The translations under genes were made by a program, and so were the position numbers. A stretch of DNA of 5,304 bases from an uncultured Lachnobacterium sp. GTDB taxonomy: Bacteria; Bacillota; Clostridia; Lachnospirales; Lachnospiraceae. The notes under the pieces were generated by a model. The model saw only the letters and a program-made list of their open reading frames with translations. It was not told where the DNA came from and did not search any database. Numbering within the stretch: position 1 is the stretch's first letter; the number at the start of each line of letters is the position of its first letter. The stretch lies in NCBI GenBank assembly GCA_945971355.1, contig CAMFPD010000156.1, positions 1 to 5,304 of the forward strand, read 5' to 3'. Shown here piece after piece: positions 1 to 4,826 of the stretch.

Positions 1-228
1 CTATATGCACCATTGGCAAACTGGGGTGGCGCAGGCGCTCTTGTGCCAATTACAGGATTTGCAAATGGTGTGTCTTCCTGTGCCTGTGAATTTCAGGTGG
101 AGGGACAGGTGTTTGGTATAGGTTGTCAGATATTCAGGATTGCAGGCCCGGTAATTTTATACGGAATATTCAGCTCCTGGGTATTAGGCCTCATTTATTG
201 GATTGGAAAATGCTTCGGATGGTTTTAA
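1..228 (+). CDS. spoVAC: SpoVAC, stage V sporulation protein AC (3' part; 5' end outside window)
   Basis: This is the C-terminal half of SpoVAC, a forespore inner-membrane protein of the SpoVA complex that carries dipicolinic acid into the developing spore and is linked to its release in germination. The frame is open from base 1, so 75 residues are visible; the family is about 150 residues. The TTG at 13 is an internal codon, not a start. The segment GGAGALVPITGFANGV, then an acidic stretch with EFQVEGQVFGIG, then AGPVILYGI and a hydrophobic end, match the SpoVAC/SpoVAEB family as I know it. The same GAGA-VP-GF-N block recurs in the spoVAE product at 3875-4231, and the intervening EGQVFGIG and AGPVILYGI pattern favours SpoVAC over SpoVAE. 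The next gene is convergent and spoVAD lies about 2.6 kb further on, which is unusual. No clear terminator follows. Confidence 0.9.
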   Translation, partial: LYAPLANWGGAGALVPITGFANGVSSCACEFQVEGQVFGIGCQIFRIAGPVILYGIFSSWVLGLIYWIGKCFGWF

Positions 229-258
229 CTTTTGTGTACAGCACTAATAAAGATTTTC

Positions 259-600
259 TTAGGATTGTTTTTCCAAGGATTTCTCCTCGTTTTTGATTTC
301 CCAATGAATGAGGAAGGTAAGCAGGCCACGCAGCAGGATGATGGCACCTAAGATGCCAAGCTCTGCCCATTCTCGGACAACGACTGTACGAAGTACCTCG
401 CTTCCCATCTTAAATTCCAGAGAGAGAGCAATTCCCTGTGCCAAGTCGAGGCGAAGGCTGGATTCATGGCGAATCCAGCTGATAAATCCCTTAATTGCAG
501 TGTATACCAGCACGATGACACCAAACAGCTCCAGTAAAACAGTGCAGAATTCTACAACGTATGTCAAAGATAATTCGATAAATTCCAAGAACGTTGCCAT
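259..600 (-). CDS. DUF1622 family small membrane protein
   Basis: A 113-residue predicted integral membrane protein that resembles the uncharacterised DUF1622 family; its function is not known to me. Hydrophobic segments lie at about residues 14-36 and 82-100, with a third, less hydrophobic one at about 55-72. The family-like middle part includes RLDLAQGIALSLEFKMGSEVLRTV, an arginine followed by a Gly-rich/Leu-Glu-Phe segment, and the C-terminus is charged (NEEKSLEKQS). The length is normal for the family. The start chosen is the ATG whose complement is at 598-600. On the minus strand it has a GGGAGG site (610-615) nine bases upstream. The frame stays open upstream to 1068, but that part runs antisense through the next gene and lacks these signals. 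The gene is transcribed against spoVAC and divergently from the gene at 748. Identification is by pattern resemblance only. Confidence 0.78.
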   Translation of the reverse strand: MATFLEFIELSLTYVVEFCTVLLELFGVIVLVYTAIKGFISWIRHESSLRLDLAQGIALSLEFKMGSEVLRTVVVREWAELGILGAIILLRGLLTFLIHWEIKNEEKSLEKQS

Positions 601-640
601 AGCATGATACCTCCCAATGTTTATCTTATATATATGGACT

Positions 641-669
641 ATTATAGTGTTTTTACCAGGGTATAGCAA
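641..669 (-). promoter_or_regulatory. Predicted sigma-A-type promoter of the DUF1622 gene
   Basis: Read on the minus strand, a perfect TATAAT (complement of 641-646) lies 17 bases downstream of TTGCTA (complement of 664-669), which matches four of six bases of TTGACA. Transcription would begin near 634 and give a leader of roughly 35 nt carrying the GGGAGG ribosome binding site. This is a consensus match only. Confidence 0.6.
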
Positions 670-696
670 GTTGGGACTGTTTTTTCCATTTGTTTT

Positions 697-705
697 TGGT
701 ATAAT
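697..705 (+). promoter_or_regulatory. Predicted extended -10 promoter of the 748-2677 gene cluster
   Basis: TGGTATAAT combines a perfect -10 hexamer (700-705) with the upstream TG of an extended -10 element (697-698). No good -35 hexamer is present at the expected distance (677-682 reads CTGTTT), which is common for extended -10 promoters. Transcription would start near 712, about 35 nt before the first start codon. The site is back-to-back with the minus-strand promoter of the DUF1622 gene. Confidence 0.55.
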
Positions 706-747
706 CGTGATTGTACTAATATAGGATAAAAGAAAGAAGTGTAAAAA

Positions 748-1392
748 TTGTTTGAACAGATGAAGGGGCTCAGCCCAAAGAAAAAGATAGAATATTACAT
801 CCAGTACTACGGAATTATAACTCTGATTGTGGTTGGTGTACTTGTGGCAGTGATTTCGTTCATTGTTGGAAGGGTTACGGAAAAGGAAAATGTGGCTGGA
901 ATAATGCTGATCAACTCCTATGGGGAGGGCTCTGAGAATGAAGAACAGTATCTGGGGGAAATTCTTGAACAATATGGCATTGATTCGGATGAGAATACAA
1001 TAGAGATTGGAAGCGGAATTTATGTTGGTGAAAAAGCTGATGAAATGGTGGAGACAGCAAGCGTTCAAAAGCTGGTTGGGCTTGTTTCATCAGGCTGCAT
1101 AGATGTGGTTTTCTCAGATGAGGAGTATTTCCCTACAGCAGAGGCGGACGGGATGTGTGCTGATTTGGCTGAATATTTGGATGAAGCTTTGTTGAGGGAA
1201 CATGAGGATGATTTGTATTACTGTAAAGACCCTGAAACAGGCAATGAAATTGTAGCCGGGATAAAAGTTTCCAAGGATAATGAGCTTATGAAAAAGCTTA
1301 ACTGGTACACGGAGGATCCTATTGTTGCCATTTTGTATGGAACAGATAGACCTGAGCTTGCAGTGGAGATAGTAAACGCTTTTTTGGAATAA
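748..1392 (+). CDS. Membrane-anchored protein of unknown function
   Basis: A 214-residue protein that I cannot assign to a named family. The N-terminus is short, basic and cytoplasmic (MKGLSPKKKIEYYIQYYG). It resembles the 'K-K-x-EY-x-x-YY' openings I know from many uncharacterised Lachnospiraceae membrane proteins. One strong transmembrane helix follows at about residues 22-41. The rest is an acidic domain that should lie outside the cell: about residues 48-56 look like a beta strand (VAGIMLINS), 105-125 read VQKLVGLVSSGCIDVVFSDEE, and the C-terminus ends in AVEIVNAFLE. There is no signal cleavage site or lipobox. The alternation of strand- and helix-like stretches could suit an alpha/beta ligand-binding domain, but this is inference. 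The start is probably TTG 748, with GAAAGAAG (732-739) eight bases upstream; ATG 760 (residue 5) is the alternative. It lies 27 nt before trmO and is probably co-transcribed with it. Confidence 0.8.
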   Translation: MFEQMKGLSPKKKIEYYIQYYGIITLIVVGVLVAVISFIVGRVTEKENVAGIMLINSYGEGSENEEQYLGEILEQYGIDSDENTIEIGSGIYVGEKADEMVETASVQKLVGLVSSGCIDVVFSDEEYFPTAEADGMCADLAEYLDEALLREHEDDLYYCKDPETGNEIVAGIKVSKDNELMKKLNWYTEDPIVAILYGTDRPELAVEIVNAFLE

Positions 1393-1404
1393 GAAGTAAA
1401 GCAT

Positions 1405-1412
1405 AGGAAGGA
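1405..1412 (+). promoter_or_regulatory. Ribosome binding site of trmO
   Basis: AGGAAGGA lies seven bases before ATG 1420 and supports that start. It sits in the 27-nt gap after the preceding stop codon. Confidence 0.75.
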
Positions 1413-1419
1413 AAATACT

Positions 1420-2127
1420 ATGGCTGTTTTAGAACCCATTGCCCACATAGAGAGTGGTTTTTCGGAAAAATTTGGCATACCAAGACAAAGTGGTCTAGTG
1501 GCAGATACCATTGCAAGGATAGTTTTTGAAAAGAAATACCAAAATCCAGATTACATAAAAGGGATAGAGGAATATAGCCATTTGTGGCTGATTTGGAATT
1601 TTTCCAAGTCAAATCCTCATAATGTGAAGCCCCTTGTGAATCCACCAAGGCTGGGTGGTAATGTAAAAAAAGGAGTGTTTGCAACGAGAAGTCCTTTTAG
1701 ACCCAACCCAATTGGCTTGTCATCTGTTAAGCTTGAACAGGTGATTTGGGATGGAGAAAATGGACCTGAGCTTGTGGTAAGAGGTGCAGATTTACTGGAT
1801 GGAACACCTATATATGATATAAAGCCGTATCTGGCATATACAGATTGTCATACAGATGCAATATGTGGTTTTGCAGATGCCCATAAGGATGATTCAATCA
1901 AAGTTGATTTTAATGAGGGATTACTTATGAAGCTTCCCGCTGAACTGAGAAACACAGTTACTAATTTACTTGCACAAGACCCAAGAGCAGCGTATAATAA
2001 AAGGTCGGATTACGTATATGGATTACGTTATATGGAGTATGACATCAGATTTGTGGTTGAGGATGATTTACTTAAGGTAGTAGATGTTGTTGATGCACAG
2101 GCTGATGAATATAGGAACGTTAAGTGA
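1420..2127 (+). CDS. trmO: tRNA (N6-threonylcarbamoyladenosine37-N6)-methyltransferase TrmO (TsaA/YaeB family)
   Basis: This enzyme uses S-adenosylmethionine to methylate t6A at position 37 of certain ANN-decoding tRNAs, giving m6t6A next to the anticodon; it is cytoplasmic. The 235-residue length equals that of E. coli TrmO (YaeB). The N-terminal beta-barrel domain carries family signatures: IAHIESGFSEKFGIPRQ (residues 7-23), GIEEYSHLWLIW (48-59), the block VFATRSPFRPNPIGLSSV (86-103), and DLLDGTPIYDIKPYL (124-138). The smaller C-terminal domain found in the longer members is also present (LLAQDPRAAY at 183-192, then YDIRFVVEDDLLKVVDV at 207-223). All visible signature blocks are intact. The start ATG has a good AGGAAGGA site. 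The gene lies between the unknown membrane protein and apt with short gaps (27 and 25 nt) and no terminator, so the three are probably co-transcribed. The pairing with apt has no obvious functional meaning beyond housekeeping. Confidence 0.93.
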   Translation: MAVLEPIAHIESGFSEKFGIPRQSGLVADTIARIVFEKKYQNPDYIKGIEEYSHLWLIWNFSKSNPHNVKPLVNPPRLGGNVKKGVFATRSPFRPNPIGLSSVKLEQVIWDGENGPELVVRGADLLDGTPIYDIKPYLAYTDCHTDAICGFADAHKDDSIKVDFNEGLLMKLPAELRNTVTNLLAQDPRAAYNKRSDYVYGLRYMEYDIRFVVEDDLLKVVDVVDAQADEYRNVK

Positions 2128-2138
2128 ATTTAATTACC

Positions 2139-2146
2139 AGGAGGAG
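2139..2146 (+). promoter_or_regulatory. Ribosome binding site that fixes the apt start
   Basis: AGGAGGAG, close to the ideal Shine-Dalgarno sequence, lies six bases before ATG 2153. It shows that the real apt start is 2153 and not the in-frame ATG at 2084 inside trmO. Confidence 0.85.
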
Positions 2147-2152
2147 ATAAAA

Positions 2153-2677
2153 ATGAAAAAAGTAGAAGATTATGTAAGAAGCATTCCTGATTTTCCAGAG
2201 AAAGGCATTATATTCCGTGATGTTACAAGTGTTCTTCAGGACGCAGAAGGACTTAAGCTTGCAATAGATGAGATGGTTAAATGCTTAGATGGAGTTGATT
2301 GCGATGTTATTGCAGGAACTGAGTCAAGAGGATTTGTATTTGGTATGCCAATTGCTTATCTTTTAAACAAGCCATTTGTAATGGTGCGTAAGGCTGGTAA
2401 GCTTCCATGCGAGACAGTTTCAAAGACATATGATTTAGAGTATGGCACAGCTACAATTGAGATTCACAAGGATGCAATCAAGCCGGGTCAGAAGGTTGTT
2501 CTCATCGATGACCTTATCGCAACAGGTGGAACAATGAAGGCGGCAGCTGAGCTTGTTGAGGAGCTTGGTGGTGAGGTTGTCAAGATGGCATTCTTAATCG
2601 AGCTTTGCGGTCTCAATGGACGTGAGGTGCTTAAAGGATATGACGTTGCATCTGTTGTAAAATATGAAGGTAAATAA
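2153..2677 (+). CDS. apt: Adenine phosphoribosyltransferase
   Basis: This enzyme condenses adenine with PRPP to give AMP and pyrophosphate (purine salvage); it is cytoplasmic and usually a homodimer. The 174 residues match the family's usual length of about 170-180. Visible signatures are IPDFPEKGIIFRDVTSVL at residues 11-28, GTESRGFVFG at 55-64, RKAGKLPCE at 79-87 (flexible loop region), and the PRPP-binding loop VVLIDDLIATGGTMKAA at 115-131 with the acidic pair D119-D120 and the ATGGT turn. The start at 2153 follows an AGGAGGAG site; the open frame upstream to 2084 overlaps trmO and adds a tail not seen in Apt. CGT is used for three of the five arginines I noted, whereas trmO almost always uses AGA/AGG, as expected if apt is strongly expressed. 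A strong terminator follows 40 nt after the stop. In many Clostridia apt sits beside relA or recJ, which is not the case here. Confidence 0.96.
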   Translation: MKKVEDYVRSIPDFPEKGIIFRDVTSVLQDAEGLKLAIDEMVKCLDGVDCDVIAGTESRGFVFGMPIAYLLNKPFVMVRKAGKLPCETVSKTYDLEYGTATIEIHKDAIKPGQKVVLIDDLIATGGTMKAAAELVEELGGEVVKMAFLIELCGLNGREVLKGYDVASVVKYEGK

Positions 2678-2682
2678 TTAGA

Positions 2683-2712
2683 GAATATTATTTTGTAAAT
2701 AAGTACATAATG
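2683..2712 (+). promoter_or_regulatory. Candidate sigma-G-like promoter overlapping the apt 3' region
   Basis: GAATA (2683-2687) and CATAATG (2706-2712) are separated by 18 bases. Against the Bacillus sigma-G consensus GHATR-N17/18-CATWHTA, every base fits except the last of the -10. Transcription would start near 2719, at the foot of the terminator hairpin, which makes a functional role doubtful. It is one of two weak candidates for the promoter of spoVAD. Confidence 0.25.
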
Positions 2713-2717
2713 ATACT

Positions 2718-2749
2718 AAAAAGAGTTTCCATAGAGAAACTCTTTTTTT
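2718..2749 (+). terminator. Rho-independent terminator after apt
   Basis: The arms 2718-2729 (AAAAAGAGTTTC) and 2736-2747 (GAAACTCTTTTT) pair perfectly over 12 bp around a 6-base loop (CATAGA) and run into seven Ts (2743-2749). It would end transcription of the 748-2677 unit and separate it from spoVAD. The minus strand shows five Ts after the hairpin, so weak activity in that direction is possible, though no minus-strand gene ends here. Confidence 0.92.
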
Positions 2750-2750
2750 A

Positions 2751-2785
2751 CTTTATATGGAATTATTTCGTGACTCCATATAAAG
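2751..2785 (+). repeat. Perfect 11-bp inverted repeat in the spoVAD leader
   Basis: CTTTATATGGA (2751-2761) and TCCATATAAAG (2775-2785) are exact reverse complements around a 13-base spacer. No T-run follows, so this is not a terminator. The 3' arm, extended by one base (2774-2781, CTCCATAT), is also perfectly complementary to 2801-2808 (ATATGGAG), which includes the core of the spoVAD ribosome binding site. The arms also contain weak sigma-G-like promoter elements: ATATG at 2755-2759, then 17 bases, then CATATAA at 2777-2783, with one mismatch in each half. It could be an operator, a promoter, or an RNA element affecting translation; the sequence alone does not decide. Confidence 0.7.
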
Positions 2786-2804
2786 CGAAAGCAAGAAAAA
2801 ATAT

Positions 2805-2810
2805 GGAGGG
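2805..2810 (+). promoter_or_regulatory. Ribosome binding site of spoVAD
   Basis: GGAGGG lies six bases before ATG 2817. Its first four bases fall inside an 8-base segment that can pair with CTCCATAT at 2774-2781, so its accessibility may depend on how the leader folds. Confidence 0.85.
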
Positions 2811-2816
2811 TATCAT

Positions 2817-3872
2817 ATGAGTACTAAAAATACAAAATGTACTTCTGTGCAGGTGGGAAAAAGAAGTGTCAGACTTGATAAACCGGCATATATTCTGCAA
2901 AGTGCTTCTGTGGTAGGAACCAAAGAATCAGAGGGACCACTTGGTGATTTGTTTGACCTGGTGGGAGAGAATGATAAGTTTGGTGAAGACTCATGGGAGA
3001 TGGCAGAGGCAACTTTACAAAAGGATGCTTTGACTTTGGCAATAGGAAAGGCAAAGCTTACTCCAAGGGATATACGTTATGTGTTTGCAGGGGATTTGCT
3101 GGGACAGGCTATGGCCTCTTCCTTTGGCCTTGAAAGCTTTGAAATTCCTTTGTTTGGTTTATATGGAGCCTGCTCAACCTGTGGTGAAAGCTTAAGCCTT
3201 GCGGCAATGACAGTGGCGGCCGGATATGGAAACTATGTGGCGGCAGTTACATCCAGCCATTTTGCCAGTGCGGAAAAGCAATTTAGATTTCCTTTGGAAT
3301 ATGCCAATCAGAGGCCTATGTGTGCAACGTGGACAGTTACAGGGTCAGGTGCATATATATTGGGAAGCAAAACGAAGGAAAATGAGAGTCCACTAGGCAG
3401 GATAACCGGAGTTACCACTGGTGTGATAGTGGATTATGGCATTAAGGATTCTATGAATATGGGGGCTGCCATGGCACCGGCTGCCTGTGAGACAATCGAG
3501 ACCCATTTCAAGGATTTCGGAATAAATCCCAAGGAGTATGACAAGATAATTACAGGTGATTTAGGTACTGTTGGAAGTGAAATACTCACAACCATGTTAA
3601 AAGAAAGAGGCTATGAAATCAGCAGACAGCACGAGGATTGTGGAGTGAAGATATTTGATGATGAAACTCAGAATACTGGTGCAGGAGGAAGTGGTTGTGG
3701 ATGCTCGGCCAGTGTTTTATCAGCTTATTATCTGCCAAAAATCGCCAGTGGAGAATTGAAAAAAATTCTATTTGTGCCAACAGGGGCATTACTGTCACCT
3801 GTGAGCTTTAATGAGGGGCAGTCAGTACCTGGAATTGCTCATGCAGTAGTAATTGAACATGTGGAGGTATAG
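2817..3872 (+). CDS. spoVAD: SpoVAD, stage V sporulation protein AD
   Basis: SpoVAD is the peripheral, DPA-binding component of the SpoVA complex at the forespore inner membrane, needed for uptake of Ca-dipicolinate late in sporulation. It has a thiolase/ketoacyl-synthase fold without known enzyme activity. At 351 residues it is slightly longer than the B. subtilis protein (about 338), mainly because of a short N-terminal tail. Family blocks are visible in order: PAYILQSASVVGTKESEGPLG (residues 23-43), FGEDSWEMAE (55-64), AGDLLGQ (91-97), GLYGACSTCGESLSLAA (114-130) with the conserved cysteine region of the thiolase fold, TSSHFASAEKQFRFPLEYANQRP (145-167), ITGDLGTVG (245-253), GAGGSGCGCSA (288-298), and PTGALLSP (321-328) near the end. 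No transmembrane segment is seen. The GGAGGG site supports the start. It ends two bases before spoVAE and follows a terminator and an inverted-repeat leader, so it probably begins a new transcript. Spore-specific sigma-G control is expected from the family, but only weak promoter matches are visible. Confidence 0.96.
   Translation: MSTKNTKCTSVQVGKRSVRLDKPAYILQSASVVGTKESEGPLGDLFDLVGENDKFGEDSWEMAEATLQKDALTLAIGKAKLTPRDIRYVFAGDLLGQAMASSFGLESFEIPLFGLYGACSTCGESLSLAAMTVAAGYGNYVAAVTSSHFASAEKQFRFPLEYANQRPMCATWTVTGSGAYILGSKTKENESPLGRITGVTTGVIVDYGIKDSMNMGAAMAPAACETIETHFKDFGINPKEYDKIITGDLGTVGSEILTTMLKERGYEISRQHEDCGVKIFDDETQNTGAGGSGCGCSASVLSAYYLPKIASGELKKILFVPTGALLSPVSFNEGQSVPGIAHAVVIEHVEV
3863..3867 (+). 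promoter_or_regulatory. Ribosome binding site of spoVAE within the end of spoVAD
   Basis: GGAGG inside the last spoVAD codons lies seven bases before ATG 3875, indicating translational coupling of the two genes. Confidence 0.8.
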
Positions 3873-3874
3873 AG

Positions 3875-4231
3875 ATGGATTATTTGAAAGCATTTATAGT
3901 AGGCGGTATTATATGTGCACTGGTTCAGGTGCTTATGGAAAAAACTAAGATGATGCCTGGAAGAATCATGGTGCTCCTAGTGTGTCTGGGGGCAGTTCTT
4001 GGTGCAATTGGAGTGTACGAGCCTTTTTCAAAGTGGGCAGGAGCAGGAGCTAATGTACCATTACTTGGATTTGGAAATGTTCTCTGGAAGGGAATGAAGC
4101 AGGCTATTGATGAGGAGGGGGCAATCGGATTGTTTAAGGGTGGATTTACAGCCTGTGCGGTTGGTGTGTCATCTGCTCTTATATTTTCTTATATAGCGTC
4201 CTTGTTGACAAAACCTAAAATGAAAAGATAA
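3875..4231 (+). CDS. spoVAE: SpoVAE (SpoVAEB-type) stage V sporulation membrane protein
   Basis: An inner forespore membrane protein of the SpoVA dipicolinate transport system, paralogous to SpoVAC. The 118 residues fit the family (about 116 in B. subtilis SpoVAEB). Predicted membrane segments are residues 3-21 (YLKAFIVGGIICALVQVLM), about 31-51 (ending in the GVYEPF motif), and about 91-112 (ACAVGVSSALIFSYIASLL). Between the second and third lies the amphipathic family block GAGANVPLLGFGNVL (57-71), which parallels GAGALVPITGFANGV in the SpoVAC fragment at the start of the window. The start follows the spoVAD stop by two bases and uses a GGAGG site within the spoVAD end. The C-terminus is short and basic (KPKMKR). 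A TetR-family gene begins 12 bases after the stop. No SpoVAEA or SpoVAF gene is seen, in line with the reduced AC-AD-AE set usual in Clostridia. Confidence 0.95.
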   Translation: MDYLKAFIVGGIICALVQVLMEKTKMMPGRIMVLLVCLGAVLGAIGVYEPFSKWAGAGANVPLLGFGNVLWKGMKQAIDEEGAIGLFKGGFTACAVGVSSALIFSYIASLLTKPKMKR

Positions 4232-4243
4232 AATAATTACATT

Positions 4244-4771
4244 ATGATGAAACAACGTGTGACAACTCAGGAAGAAATATTAGAACATGCACTTAAGATT
4301 GCAATAGAGGAGGGTGTGGACAAGGTTAGTATCAGAAAGCTTGCCACGTCATGTGGAATTGCAGTGGGGTCCATGTACAATTATTATAAAGATAAAGACG
4401 CACTTATGACAGCTGTATCAGAGCATTTCTGGGGAAATATTCTAAAGGATCAGGAACAGCTTTTCAGACCTGGAATGGGGTTTACCATGTTTTTGGAGCA
4501 GTATTACAGTTTCTTGTATGGTAGGTTGTACAACCATGATATCAGTTGGCTGTCAGCCATGGATGCAGGTACAAGGGAGCAGGCTCATAAGCTGTTTTTA
4601 AAGGTGCTGGAGGAAGATGACAGAGTGATTGGTTCCATATGGAATATGGAGTTAAATCAGAATGCATTCTGTGAATATGTGCTGAATAATATTGTGGCAT
4701 TAATCAGAACAGGTGAAAGTAACTGCAGATTTTTTATTTTATTGTTGGAACATCTGTTATATGATGCATAA
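4244..4771 (+). CDS. TetR/AcrR family transcriptional regulator
   Basis: A 175-residue one-component DNA-binding regulator. The N-terminal TetR domain spans about residues 8-60: ILEHALKIAIEEGVDKVSIRKLATSCGIAVGSMYNYYKDKDALMTAV, with the helix-turn-helix at about 29-48 and the typical 'G-S-M-Y-N-Y-Y-x-x-K' end of the recognition helix region. The remainder is an all-helical, presumably dimerising and ligand-binding domain (residues 62-175) rich in Phe, Tyr and Trp; its ligand cannot be inferred. The start may be either of two adjacent ATG codons at 4244 or 4247. Neither has a Shine-Dalgarno sequence, as the 12-base gap after spoVAE is AT-rich. Translation may be weak or coupled to spoVAE. It appears to be the third gene of the spoVAD unit. 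Its last codon and stop overlap the -35 element of the next gene's predicted sigma-G promoter. Targets are unknown; the adjacent spoVA genes and lipoprotein are possible. Confidence 0.88.
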   Translation: MMKQRVTTQEEILEHALKIAIEEGVDKVSIRKLATSCGIAVGSMYNYYKDKDALMTAVSEHFWGNILKDQEQLFRPGMGFTMFLEQYYSFLYGRLYNHDISWLSAMDAGTREQAHKLFLKVLEEDDRVIGSIWNMELNQNAFCEYVLNNIVALIRTGESNCRFFILLLEHLLYDA

Positions 4772-4794
4772 AATTAAAATTTTTCGTCATACTA
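4766..4794 (+). promoter_or_regulatory. Predicted sigma-G (forespore) promoter of the lipoprotein gene
   Basis: GCATA (4766-4770) and CATACTA (4788-4794) are separated by 17 bases. Both elements match the Bacillus sigma-G consensus GHATR-N17/18-CATWHTA at every position. Transcription would start near 4801, giving a leader of about 26 nt that holds the AAGGAG site. The -35 element overlaps the final Ala codon and stop of the TetR gene. The assignment transfers a Bacillus consensus to a clostridial genome, where sigma-G sites are generally similar. Confidence 0.7.
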
Positions 4795-4809
4795 ATCTCA
4801 AATCATAAA

Positions 4810-4815
4810 AAGGAG
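4810..4815 (+). promoter_or_regulatory. Ribosome binding site of the lipoprotein gene
   Basis: AAGGAG lies 11 bases before ATG 4827, a slightly long but workable spacing, and supports that start. Confidence 0.75.
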
Positions 4816-4826
4816 ATTTTTGTATA

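Noticed and set aside
251..285. Possible bidirectional terminator between spoVAC and the DUF1622 gene
   Set aside because: CTTAGGA and TCCAAG pair only weakly with a bulge, and neither strand has a proper T-run after the stem.
308..607. Plus-strand open frame opposite the DUF1622 gene
   Set aside because: It is the antisense shadow of a convincing membrane-protein gene. Its Arg/Ser-rich translation has no recognisable domain.
601..1068. N-terminal extension of the minus-strand frame upstream of the DUF1622 start
   Set aside because: It runs antisense through the promoter region and the gene at 748, and has no family resemblance. The ATG at 600 has a proper ribosome binding site and a promoter upstream.
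2084..2152. Earlier in-frame start for apt
   Set aside because: It overlaps the end of trmO in another frame and adds 23 residues not found in Apt. AGGAGGAG directly precedes ATG 2153.
2751..2785. Inverted repeat as the end of a mobile element or a second terminator
   Set aside because: No transposase, target duplication or partner repeat is visible in the window, and no T-run follows the 3' arm.
4772..4800. Possible terminator after the TetR gene
   Set aside because: The AAAATT/AATTTTT stretch has no GC-containing stem. The segment is better explained as the spacer and -10 of the sigma-G-type promoter, so some read-through into the lipoprotein gene is likely.
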